Shown piece after piece: positions 21,484 through 28,401 of a DNA stretch of 64,000 bases (within the stretch, counting starts at the first letter, position 1; each line of letters begins with the position of its first letter). This stretch comes from Serratia plymuthica NBRC 102599. Lineage in GTDB: Bacteria > Pseudomonadota > Gammaproteobacteria > Enterobacterales > Enterobacteriaceae. The notes beneath the pieces are model-generated. The model did no database searches. It worked only from the letters and a program-made list of their open reading frames with translations, and was not told the DNA's origin. The stretch covers positions 1-64,000 of the forward strand of contig NZ_BCTU01000023.1 of NCBI RefSeq assembly GCF_001590925.1, in the 5' to 3' direction. The position numbers and the translations under genes are program-made.

Positions 21484-22056
21484 ATGACACGTGCCATAAC
21501 GCTTCTTACCGATAATTTTTCCGATTGGGAAACCGCTCTGATCAACTCCACTTGTCGAGGCTATTACGGTTTCGATACCCGTTTTGCTTCGCCCAAAGCC
21601 ACCCCCATCGTTTCCTCTGGAGGGATGCTTGTTACCCCGCAGCTATCCATTGAAGCCATCGAACTCGACGAGGTAGACCTGTTGATCGTCTGCGGCGGCA
21701 CGGCATGGCAAAGTGGACAGGCGCCAGACATCACCGCGTTGGTCGCCGAGGCTCACCGAAAAAACATCGTCGTCGCCGGTATTTGCGATGGAACTCGCGT
21801 ATTGGCACAGTCGGGCGTGCTCGACAATCTCCGCCATACTTCCAATTCAGCGGAAAATCTGTCGCAACTGAACTATGCGGGAGCCGCGTACTATCAGGAT
21901 GTGCCTTATGCCGTTGCCGATCAACGCGTCGTCACCGCGCCCGGCACCGCGCCCGTCAGCTTTATGGCCGCGATCCTTGGCGTGCTTGGTTTTAACGACG
22001 AGAATCTTAAAGCCTATTTGGCGATGCATGCGGCCGAACACAGCAAGCCGGTTTAA
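21484..22056 (+). CDS. DJ-1/PfpI family protein
   Basis: 190 residues from ATG MTRAITLLTDNF. The class I glutamine amidotransferase-like fold is indicated by LLIVCGGTAWQ near 76-86 and the nucleophile elbow AGICDGTRVLA near 103-113, with the reactive cysteine in GICDGT. Members include glyoxalase III/deglycase-like enzymes, proteases and amidase-like transcription regulators; here there is no DNA-binding domain. The exact reaction is unknown. A longer frame to 21355 begins at the preceding terminator and is rejected. It runs toward a broken hydrolase gene. Confidence 0.85.
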   Translation: MTRAITLLTDNFSDWETALINSTCRGYYGFDTRFASPKATPIVSSGGMLVTPQLSIEAIELDEVDLLIVCGGTAWQSGQAPDITALVAEAHRKNIVVAGICDGTRVLAQSGVLDNLRHTSNSAENLSQLNYAGAAYYQDVPYAVADQRVVTAPGTAPVSFMAAILGVLGFNDENLKAYLAMHAAEHSKPV

Positions 22057-22104
22057 GCGGCCTGCGGCAAAAAACCGCTGTTGCAAGGCCTTGGTAAGGA
22101 TATT

Positions 22105-22474
22105 TCATGAGGTGCTCGCCGCTTCATCAATCAAAGCGACCACGTCTTTTGGGTGCGAGGCAAGCGACGCATGGCTGGCATTCAATGTAATCACTTTTTT
22201 AGCGTTCAACCGAGCCGACATGCGCTGCTGATTCTCAGGCGAAATCATCCGGTCGTCGCTGGAAATTTGGTACCAGGAAGGTTTGTGCTTCCACGCAGGC
22301 TCATTGATAACGTTACCGAAGGTGCTTGCCAGCGGAGCCTTTTGCGTCACCGCCATCACCAGAGCCTCATGAGTGATAACCTTTACGTGACAATTCGCCA
22401 ATCACCTTACTCCAGTGCGCGGCCCCCCCCCAAAAAAATCCATGCACCAGGACTACTGTAGGTTTTGTATTCAT
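22105..22474 (-). pseudogene. Alpha/beta-hydrolase gene with a large internal deletion and frameshift
   Basis: The minus strand starts MNTKPTVVLVHGFFWGGAAHW (ATG at 22472-22474), the normal N terminus of an alpha/beta-hydrolase, but stops after 35 residues at 22367. A second frame overlapping this end continues with EALVMAVTQKAPLAS and KPSWYQISSDDRMI, the C-terminal third of the same family including the aspartate and the catalytic HASLASHP histidine, and stops at 22105. The middle, including the GHSYGG nucleophile elbow, is missing, roughly 130 residues by comparison with family length of about 230. A homopolymer (seven T then nine G on the coding strand) sits near the N terminus. The product cannot be active. 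Confidence 0.85.
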
Positions 22475-22818
22475 ACCTGATTCCTTCTTTAAGATGACGG
22501 CGTTACACCGGCCCGCCTGTGCAAGGTCAAACGCCGTTTAGACCTATGATATATAGTTCACCCCAGCAGATTCCGGCAATAGCTACGAATAGTTAACGCG
22601 GCTGGCCGCTCCTCCTCCTGACGTTCCATTCACCCCGCGTCATTTCCCAGATGTCTGATGACATGCCCAAGCAGACACCTCCCATAACCAAACCTAAACG
22701 CAGTTTCAAATCAGCATGAAAACCACTTTAAAACTAGGATTTTTACCCATTAGGATATAAAATCCCATGTAAAAACAATGGGAAGTAAAAGTATCAAACA
22801 TCAAAAGGGAATTTTCAC
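22475..22818. other. Intergenic region without a recognised gene
   Basis: 344 bp. Only a weak hairpin (CCCAT...ATGGG near 22773-22790) and AT-rich promoter-like sequence before the 29-residue frame are seen. No coding frame or RNA gene can be supported. Confidence 0.5.
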
Positions 22819-22908
22819 GTGAAGGAAATGATCTCCATCCTTTTCATCGTAAGTCTGTTGGCGATGCTTTTTTCGTGGTTGTTTGTCTACGGCCTCAACA
22901 TTTATTAG
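22819..22908 (+). CDS. Predicted 29-residue membrane peptide
   Basis: GTG start with AGGGA eight bases upstream; the product is one hydrophobic helix (KEMISILFIVSLLAMLFSW then LFVYGLNIY) and ends in a TAG. An ATG three codons later would give 26 residues. Bacterial membrane peptides of this size often bind and adjust larger membrane complexes, but no partner is evident here. It converges on yqaE, whose terminator begins 16 bp after this stop. No family is recognised. Confidence 0.45.
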   Translation: MKEMISILFIVSLLAMLFSWLFVYGLNIY

Positions 22909-22923
22909 ACGGCGGAACGGCGT

Positions 22924-22957
22924 AAAAAAACCCCGGCATGCGAACGCATACCAGGGT
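22924..22957 (-). terminator. Strong terminator after yqaE (minus strand)
   Basis: On the minus strand CCCTGGTATGCG pairs with CGCATGCCGGGG (12 bp with G-U pairs, TT loop) and is followed by seven T. It lies 66 bp past the yqaE stop. Confidence 0.85.
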
Positions 22958-23022
22958 TGAGAGTCTCGGACTACATGAACATGTCCCCCAGTGCAAAACG
23001 GCTGGGCCAGATGATGGCGCCA

Positions 23023-23181
23023 CTACTGTTTAGTCTGGATCCAGAAGGCATGAATCAATCCAGGGAAATAGCCCAACACAGTCAGGATAATGTTGAGGAT
23101 AAAAGCCCCGCCGATACCTTTATCAAGCAACACACCCAGCGGCGGTAGAATAATGGTAAATACGATTCGCCAAAAACTCAT
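23023..23181 (-). CDS. yqaE: YqaE/Pmp3 family small membrane protein (UPF0057)
   Basis: 52 residues, the length of E. coli YqaE. The product begins MSFWRIVFTIILPPLGVLLD, then has GGAFILNIILTVLGYFPG and ends HAFWIQTKQ; the LPPLGV and LGYFPGLIHAFW segments define the Pmp3 family. Two membrane helices form a hairpin. Yeast Pmp3 affects membrane potential and salt tolerance, and bacterial members respond to envelope or stationary-phase stress. A GGAGAG site lies just before the ATG. The gene is short enough to be missed by length cut-offs. Confidence 0.92.
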   Translation of the reverse strand: MSFWRIVFTIILPPLGVLLDKGIGGAFILNIILTVLGYFPGLIHAFWIQTKQ

Positions 23182-23539
23182 ACTCTCTCTCCTCACTTTC
23201 TCCAGGGCCTACCAACATATTATATCTGCCAAAGGCTTTCAAATTATCCGATTAATTGGGCAACCGCGAGCAGTGGGGAATTATGTTCTTCCGCTTCGCC
23301 AATACGGCCGCCGAACAATTTCCCCCAACGAAGATTCCTGAGTTTCCCCCGCGGGTAAACCTATGTCCTGATTTCTCCCATTATCGCCAACAGGAGCCGT
23401 CCCTTGCACGTCAGAGCCTAATAGAAGCATTAATAATGTGGTTATAAATAATAAACTAAATAAACAACTAATAAGCATTGATTATGTGGAATTAAGCCCC
23501 TAGAATTCGCGGCTTAAAAATACAACTGGGATAGGTTTC
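23182..23539. other. Intergenic region between yqaE and the OrtT-like gene
   Basis: 358 bp holding the divergent promoters of yqaE and the downstream toxin-like gene. AT-rich stretches occur near 23216-23260 and 23430-23480. No GhoS-type antitoxin gene is visible. A hydrophobic minus-strand frame of 65 codons (23281-23478) lacks a ribosome-binding site and a natural C-terminal half and is not called. Confidence 0.45.
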
Positions 23540-23716
23540 ATGTCACCGCTGTGGGTTGCGACACAATATTTCTATTTAATAGGCCTTTTAGTTTCTATGG
23601 TTTTTACCTATTTAGTCAGCCGGGATACCATCAAAATTCGTTTTATCAGCGCGTTGACGATTGGTTTGACCTGGCCGCTAAGCCTGCCGGTGGTGTTGCT
23701 TTTCTCCCTGTTCTAG
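23540..23716 (+). CDS. Orphan GhoT/OrtT-type membrane toxin
   Basis: 58 residues beginning MSPLWVATQYFYLIGLL and ending IGLTWPLSLPVVLLFSLF. The C-terminal block (R-x-SA, then TWPxSxPV then LLFSLF) is the signature shared by E. coli GhoT and OrtT, proteins of 57 residues that span the inner membrane twice and lower the proton-motive force. GGATAGG lies four bases before the ATG. No GhoS-like partner is adjacent, so it resembles the orphan OrtT, which in E. coli slows growth under stress such as trimethoprim. A GC hairpin follows, shared with the TonB receptor gene. Family is clear; GhoT versus OrtT orthology is not. Confidence 0.88.
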   Translation: MSPLWVATQYFYLIGLLVSMVFTYLVSRDTIKIRFISALTIGLTWPLSLPVVLLFSLF

Positions 23717-23726
23717 CAATGTAAAA

Positions 23727-23754
23727 CCGCCCCGTCGGTAAAGCGACGGGGCGA
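23727..23754 (-). terminator. Terminator after the TonB receptor gene
   Basis: A perfect 10-bp stem CGCCCCGTCG / CGACGGGGCG with a six-base loop (23728-23753). On the minus strand it is followed by TTTT, fitting the end of the receptor transcript; the plus side has no T-run. Confidence 0.75.
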
Positions 23755-23766
23755 TACTGCCTTTCC

Positions 23767-25884
23767 TCAGAAATCGTACCCCAGGGTAGCCACCACAGAA
23801 CGCTCCGCCCCCCAATAGCAATAGCCGGTGCCATAACAGGCCGCGACGTATTTCCTGTCGGTCAGATTATTGACGTTCAACTGAACGTAGGCGCCTTTCA
23901 TTGATGGGTTCACGCTGCCCAAATTCATCCTCACTGAGGCATCCACCAGCGTCACCGAAGGAATGCGCAGCGTATTTTCATTGTCTGCCCACTGCTTGCC
24001 GATATAACGCACCCCAGCGCCAAGATCCACGCCGAATCCGGCCGCGTATTTACCCCACAGAGAAGCCATTTGGTCAGGGGCCAGATACGGCGTATTGCCG
24101 TTGTTGCCATCGATCGCGTCTTTAAACTTCACCTTGTTGTAGCTGTAGCCGGCAATCAGATCGAAACGTTCGCTGATCTTGCTGCGCGCTTCCAGTTCAA
24201 TCCCCTGCGAATGCACTTTGCCGGCCGGCAGATAATAACTTTGCTGCACCACCCGGTTGGCAACGTCTTTCTGCGTCAAATCGTACAATGCCACGCTGTA
24301 AATCGATGAACTGCCTGGCGGCTGATATTTCAACCCCACCTCATACTGCTCACTGGTGCTCGGTTTCAGCATGTGCCCGTTTTGATCGGGCAGCGCCTCA
24401 GGCGTTACCGCCGTACTGTAGCTGGCGTAAGGTGAAAGACCGTTATCAAAGTGATACAGCAAGGAGGCACGGCCGCTGAAATTATCATCGCTGCGCGCAT
24501 CGCTGGTGCCGGTATTGAGCGTCGTATTTTTAGACTCGATACGATCGAAGCGGCCGGACAGGTTCAGATACCAGTTCTGTAAGTTGATTTCATCCTGCAG
24601 ATATACGCCGCTCTGCTCGTAGTGGCGCCTGGAGTCGGTATGCGTCAGGCCGGTTAACGCCGCCCCGCCGGACACACCGGTATAAGGATTCAGCTGCGAT
24701 GCGCCGGCAGATTCTTCCCACAAATTATTGCGAAAGCGCTGGTAGTCCAGCCCCAGCATGACCTTATGATCCAGCGCCCCGGTGGTAAAATCGGCTTCCA
24801 GTTGGTTATCGACGGCAAAGGCGTCCAGCGAAGTGGCAGAACCGCTGTAATAACGGTTCAGCAAACGGTGATCGTCATTCCAGCCAATCTGATACACCTG
24901 TTGCAACTCAACATTGGAATGGGTGTAACTGGCATTCTGACGGAAAGACCAGACGTCGTTAAAACTGTGGGAGAAAGCATAGCTGTAGATTTGCTCCCAG
25001 CGCTTGAACACATTCCGGCTGCTCTCACCGTCAAAGAATCCGCGCCCCAGTTTGTCGCCCGAGCTGGAATAGAGGCTGCCATCGGCCGGCACGGCACTGT
25101 GGTAACCGCCGGAAGGATCCTTCTGCAGGTAGGCTTTGAGCAACAGCGAGGTATTTTCATCCGGCTGCCACAGTAATGAGGGGGCGACGGCATAGCGTTC
25201 TTCACGCTGATGGTCGTACATGGTTTCGCTGCTGCGCGTCATGCCAGTCAGCCTGTAAGCCCACTGTTCAGACAGCGGTCCGGTCACATCGAAGGCGCCG
25301 CCCTGAGTACTATTGTTGCCTGCCATCAGGTTAACGTGCCCTTCCGTGGCGAACTGAGGCCGCTTGGATGTCAGCGCGACCAATCCACCCGGAATGCTTT
25401 GCCCATACATCACCGAAGAGGGTCCTTTGATGACGTCGACACGTTCCAGGAACCAGGGATCAACCTGCAAGGCGTTATAAGTGCCACCGTCACTCAACAG
25501 ACGCAGGCCATCGAGGAAAGTGTTATTGACGTCACCGCCATGAAAACCGCGCAATGCAATGGTGTCATAGCGGGTGGCGCCACCGGAAAAATTGGTGAAG
25601 ACGCCCGGAGCATATTTCAGCGTATCGTTAACCGTCTGGGCATTCTGATCGGTCATCTGCTGCCGAGTCACTACCGAGATCGACTGGGCCGTCAGGGCTA
25701 ACGGTCTGTCCGTTTTCGTCGCACCCTGGCTGGTCGTAGCCTGATAGCCCTGCGTCGCCGCCTCCGCCGTATCGGCAGATTTGGCAGTGACAACCAAAGT
25801 ATCCTCAGCCAACGAGGTTAGTGGCAGGAACATGGCGAGCGCGCAGAACAGGCGCGATCGTTTAACCGGAAAATGCATCGACAT
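23767..25884 (-). CDS. TonB-dependent ferric hydroxamate siderophore receptor, FoxA/FhuA-like
   Basis: 705 residues. Signal peptide MSMHFPVKRSRLFCALAMFL...SLA, then the TonB box DTLVVTA near 28-34, the plug domain (SISVVTRQQMTDQN, LRGF, VDVIKGPSSVMYGQ, PGGLVALTSKRP) and a 22-strand barrel ending in LGYDF with C-terminal phenylalanine. A pair of cysteines near the end (ACYGTGYCYWG) recalls FoxA, FhuA and FhuE-like receptors for hydroxamates such as ferrioxamine. A Fur box overlaps its promoter. The ryhB gene lies just upstream on the same strand. Exact ligand cannot be fixed from sequence. Confidence 0.9.
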   Translation of the reverse strand: MSMHFPVKRSRLFCALAMFLPLTSLAEDTLVVTAKSADTAEAATQGYQATTSQGATKTDRPLALTAQSISVVTRQQMTDQNAQTVNDTLKYAPGVFTNFSGGATRYDTIALRGFHGGDVNNTFLDGLRLLSDGGTYNALQVDPWFLERVDVIKGPSSVMYGQSIPGGLVALTSKRPQFATEGHVNLMAGNNSTQGGAFDVTGPLSEQWAYRLTGMTRSSETMYDHQREERYAVAPSLLWQPDENTSLLLKAYLQKDPSGGYHSAVPADGSLYSSSGDKLGRGFFDGESSRNVFKRWEQIYSYAFSHSFNDVWSFRQNASYTHSNVELQQVYQIGWNDDHRLLNRYYSGSATSLDAFAVDNQLEADFTTGALDHKVMLGLDYQRFRNNLWEESAGASQLNPYTGVSGGAALTGLTHTDSRRHYEQSGVYLQDEINLQNWYLNLSGRFDRIESKNTTLNTGTSDARSDDNFSGRASLLYHFDNGLSPYASYSTAVTPEALPDQNGHMLKPSTSEQYEVGLKYQPPGSSSIYSVALYDLTQKDVANRVVQQSYYLPAGKVHSQGIELEARSKISERFDLIAGYSYNKVKFKDAIDGNNGNTPYLAPDQMASLWGKYAAGFGVDLGAGVRYIGKQWADNENTLRIPSVTLVDASVRMNLGSVNPSMKGAYVQLNVNNLTDRKYVAACYGTGYCYWGAERSVVATLGYDF

Positions 25885-25995
25885 CTCTGTAACCCCTGGT
25901 AAATACTCAAAATCACGCCGAATAAGATTCTCTGTCAGCAGCGCTGGCTGACAACGTCTGCAGCGGATCTATCAGCGCACTGAATCCAATGAAAA

Positions 25996-26041
25996 GATAA
26001 TATTAATGATAATTATTATCTTTATTGACAAAAAGTTTCAA
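25996..26041 (-). promoter_or_regulatory. Promoter and Fur box of the TonB receptor gene
   Basis: On the minus strand TTGAAA (26036-26041), 17 bases, then TAATAA (26013-26018) form a sigma-70 promoter. The segment 25996-26020, reading GATAATATTAATGATAATTATTATC on the plus strand in part, is a tandem of Fur half-sites (GATAAT repeats) covering the -10 region. Iron repression of the receptor is expected. Confidence 0.85.
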
Positions 26042-26135
26042 GCATGGTGACGTTTTTTATGAGCCGGAAAAGTGTTTCATCGTCACTGAAAAACCAAGGG
26101 TGTAAGCTGGGTTAGTAGACTGAAATAAAAGAAGT

Positions 26136-26243
26136 AAAAAAAATGCCAGCACGAGGCTGGCAACAAAGATTGGAAGCAATGTGAGCAATGTCGTGCCGGC
26201 TTGGGTGGCACATAAGGAGACAATCCTTCTACCCTTACCGACC
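26136..26243 (-). ncRNA. ryhB: RyhB iron-responsive small RNA
   Basis: On the minus strand the segment 26196-26171 reads GCACGACATTGCTCACATTG then CTTCCA, which is the conserved RyhB core. It is followed by the terminator stem GCCAGC-CTCGT-GCTGGC (26161-26145) and eight T. A promoter lies directly upstream (TTTACA at 26278-26273, 18-bp spacer, TATCAT at 26254-26249) with a Fur box in the spacer; the start is predicted near 26242. Length is about 106 nt against 90 in E. coli. RyhB pairs with mRNAs of iron-using proteins with Hfq when iron is scarce. Apparent peptides of 61-63 residues across this segment are by-products. Confidence 0.93.
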
Positions 26244-26248
26244 ATCAA

Positions 26249-26278
26249 ATGATAACGACTATCATTATCTATTGTAAA
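26249..26278 (-). promoter_or_regulatory. Fur box within the ryhB promoter
   Basis: GATAACGACTATCATTATC at 26251-26269 agrees with the 19-bp Fur consensus GATAATGATAATCATTATC at 16 positions. It fills the spacer and -10 region of the ryhB promoter, the arrangement known for iron-repressed ryhB. Confidence 0.88.
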
Positions 26279-26320
26279 GTGCTTTTTATCTACCCCTTTT
26301 TGTCAGCGCACAAGGGTGGC

Positions 26321-26617
26321 TCATCGATGCTTTGTCCTGCCAAGCCAACGATATAAACCCAATATCGCAAAAAAAATGGCCGCCACCAGGGCATTGATTG
26401 AAAGCCATAGCACTAATATGGGCACAACGGTCTGATAGATCGGAATCCCGCGTGCAGCAGCGAAGGGATTGAGATGCCAGGATCTAATAAGAAAAAAGGG
26501 GTTCAAGTTAAACCATTGGCAGAACAAGGCGAGGAGCGTCGGCGGCAGGAAAAAGTAAAGTCCCAACGTGGCAACCAGTAAACATACCGTAGAGTGACCG
26601 TTTTTATAATTTTTCAT
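26321..26617 (-). CDS. Small predicted membrane protein, unknown function
   Basis: 98 residues with two clear hydrophobic segments: near 10-34 (VCLLVATLGLYFFLPPTLLALF) and near 61-88 (QTVVPILVLWLSINALVAAIFF), then a basic C terminus. No domain is recognised. It lies just upstream of ryhB on the same strand with no obvious terminator between, so transcription could run toward the ryhB promoter. The ribosome-binding site before the ATG is weak. Composition supports a real membrane protein, but it has no known family. Confidence 0.55.
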   Translation of the reverse strand: MKNYKNGHSTVCLLVATLGLYFFLPPTLLALFCQWFNLNPFFLIRSWHLNPFAAARGIPIYQTVVPILVLWLSINALVAAIFFAILGLYRWLGRTKHR

Positions 26618-26787
26618 ATCAATGTATTGTCATTACTCTTTCGCTGAAAATACCCTGGACGTTACCGTTTGAACAGACCCAGCAGGCGCTGATTAGTTCC
26701 CGTTTGGGGGTAAAATAAAGCCCGTTTTGCGTTTAATTTTCATTTAGCTCTTCGGTGTTATAACGCTATCCAGCTCAGGAGGCCCCA

Positions 26788-27270
26788 ATGATACCGGACT
26801 ATTGCCCTATCTCGCCAAACACCCAAAAACTCAAAGTCATCTATGGTTGGTATATATATGCCGTCTATACACTGTTGATCTTTAATATCTACCTGGCCGT
26901 GTATAACGTCTGCGTCAGGCATCCTATTGAATCGCCAATGATCTCATGGTGTCACAGCCTGTTCATCGCTTTTATACTCTACCAATTGCTGAAAAAACGA
27001 ACGCGTTTTGCCTGGTTAATGCTGGCCTATTTTATTCTGATGCGACTCTATTACGCCAACATATTGCATATCGAATTTAATTCCTGGAGCCGGGGATTGG
27101 TATTCGTGATCCTGACAGTGATGTTCACCGGTACGGTTGCTCTGGGACAACTCGCAACGCCGCCGTTGCGTCAGGATTGGCTGGCGCGATTAGGCTGGCG
27201 GCAATGGGCTACGTTAGCCTGCCTATCCGGGATACTGACGCCATTGATCACTACCGATTATCTGGGTTGA
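26788..27270 (+). CDS. Predicted four-helix inner-membrane protein, unknown function
   Basis: 160 residues behind a strong CAGGAGG site seven bases before the ATG. About four hydrophobic segments: near 22-41 (YAVYTLLIFNIYLAVYNV), 53-70, 74-92 and 105-122, plus a last one at the C terminus. Aromatic and basic residues at helix ends fit an inner-membrane protein. No motif links it to a named family. It converges on a 51-codon minus-strand frame that begins 10 bp after its stop. Confidence 0.65.
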   Translation: MIPDYCPISPNTQKLKVIYGWYIYAVYTLLIFNIYLAVYNVCVRHPIESPMISWCHSLFIAFILYQLLKKRTRFAWLMLAYFILMRLYYANILHIEFNSWSRGLVFVILTVMFTGTVALGQLATPPLRQDWLARLGWRQWATLACLSGILTPLITTDYLG

Positions 27271-27280
27271 CGACGGTCAT

Positions 27281-27436
27281 TTATTTTGGAATATGCGGCT
27301 CGGAGATATCAACCATACGGCACAACTTGGTGTAGTTACTGGATTGCTCGCACAGTTTATCGGTGACGTAAACACCAAGGTAACCCAGTACCAGCACATA
27401 GGCGGCCATGCACAGAATAAAAATCAACGTTCTCAC
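27281..27436 (-). CDS. Predicted 51-residue single-span protein
   Basis: GTG start; product begins MRTLIFILCMAAYVLVLGYL, a membrane or signal segment, followed by GVYVTDKLCEQSSNYTKLC and a polar tail with three cysteines in total in the mature part. Two cysteines in the outward tail (CEQSSNYTKLC) could form a disulfide. The ribosome-binding site is weak. It converges on the preceding gene. Not recognised; called on composition and an intact frame only. Confidence 0.45.
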   Translation of the reverse strand: MRTLIFILCMAAYVLVLGYLGVYVTDKLCEQSSNYTKLCRMVDISEPHIPK

Positions 27437-27541
27437 CGATAGAACCAACCTGACAACAATACCTTAAGCATCATACCTTGATTTCCCTGCTTTAGACTAT
27501 TTCAAAGTATTTCAGAAATCTGCTGGTCATTTCACGCCAAT

Positions 27542-27563
27542 AAATGTTATGTTATTACATATC
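27542..27563 (+). promoter_or_regulatory. Zur-like palindrome before the ABC operon
   Basis: AAATGTTATGTTATTACATATC agrees at 18 of 22 positions with the Zur box AAATGTTATAATATAACATTTC as I recall it. An overlapping inverted repeat GTTATG...CATAAC spans 27546-27568. It ends 25 bp before the first gene of the ABC operon, a repressing position. The match is by eye and needs a matrix score. Confidence 0.5.
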
Positions 27564-27588
27564 ATAACCGCTTCACACAGACACGCTA

Positions 27589-28398
27589 ATGGAAAACCAA
27601 AGCCCGCCGTTACTCACCGTAGAACAATTGACACTGTCGATTAACGGGGAAGTCAAAATCAGCGATCTGAACTTCACCCTACATGCCGGCGAACGGCTAT
27701 GCCTGCTGGGCGCATCAGGCTCAGGCAAATCACTCACCGCCGCTGCCATTTTGGGCACGCTGCCGAACGGTGCCGAACTCAGCGGGTCGATACGGCTATT
27801 GGGGCGAGAAATCAGCGGCCAACGTTTACAACAGCGCAAGTCACTCTCGCTGGCAGCCATTTTTCAAGATCCTTTTACCAGCCTCAACCCCCTGACCACC
27901 GTGGGTAAGCAATTGATCATGGCTCTGCGTGGCCGGAGCGGCATGAACAAAGAACACGCCCAACGCTGCGCCACAGAACTCTTGGCTGCGCTGGGCCTGC
28001 CGCCGGAGAGCATCATGATGCGCTACCCCGGGCAATTGTCCGGCGGCCAATGTCAGAGGATCTGTGCGGCTCTCGCACTGAGCGGCGAGAAAAGCCTGCT
28101 GATAGCGGATGAACCTACCACCGCACTGGACATGGTCAGCCAGCATCAGTTAATCGATATCCTGAGGCGCTACACCGAGCGCCCCGCCGCGCCCGCCCTG
28201 CTGTTTATCACCCACGACCTTGCCGTCGCCGCCAGCCTGTGCCAACGAGCCATCGTGCTGGCGAACGGCACGATAGCCGAGCACGGCTCTGTCGCGCAGC
28301 TGTTGCGCCACCCTGTACATCCATACACTCAGCGGCTGGTTGCCACGGTACTGCGCCCGGCATTCGGTCATGACTCCTCTATGAGTATGGCGGGATAA
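27589..28398 (+). CDS. Peptide/nickel-type ABC transporter, ATP-binding protein 1 (DppD/NikD-like)
   Basis: 269 residues. ABC motifs in order: Walker A GASGSGKS near 37-44, Q-loop FQDPFTSLNP near 92-101, signature LSGGQCQR near 148-155, Walker B SLLIADEPTTALD near 169-181 and switch histidine in LLFITHDLAV near 202-211. The FQDP-x-TSLNP Q-loop and the HPYTQ element near the C terminus mark the oligopeptide/nickel importer family. It is the first gene of four tightly spaced genes; the next starts three bases after this stop. A Zur-like palindrome lies directly upstream, hinting at a metal or metallophore as cargo. Confidence 0.9.
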   Translation: MENQSPPLLTVEQLTLSINGEVKISDLNFTLHAGERLCLLGASGSGKSLTAAAILGTLPNGAELSGSIRLLGREISGQRLQQRKSLSLAAIFQDPFTSLNPLTTVGKQLIMALRGRSGMNKEHAQRCATELLAALGLPPESIMMRYPGQLSGGQCQRICAALALSGEKSLLIADEPTTALDMVSQHQLIDILRRYTERPAAPALLFITHDLAVAASLCQRAIVLANGTIAEHGSVAQLLRHPVHPYTQRLVATVLRPAFGHDSSMSMAG

Positions 28399-28401
28399 CC
28401 A

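Noticed and set aside
23281-23478. 65-codon hydrophobic minus-strand frame
   Set aside because: No ribosome-binding site, and only the first third is membrane-like; it overlaps promoter sequence.
26057-26248. 63-codon minus-strand frame with a hydrophobic middle
   Set aside because: It covers the ryhB sRNA and its terminator; the hydrophobic run is the translation of the U-rich terminator. The frame lacks a spaced ribosome-binding site.
27546-27568. NikR operator in front of the ABC operon
   Set aside because: The inverted repeat GTTATG...CATAAC has the wrong half-sites and spacing for the NikR GTATGA-N16-TCATAC operator; the Zur match is better.
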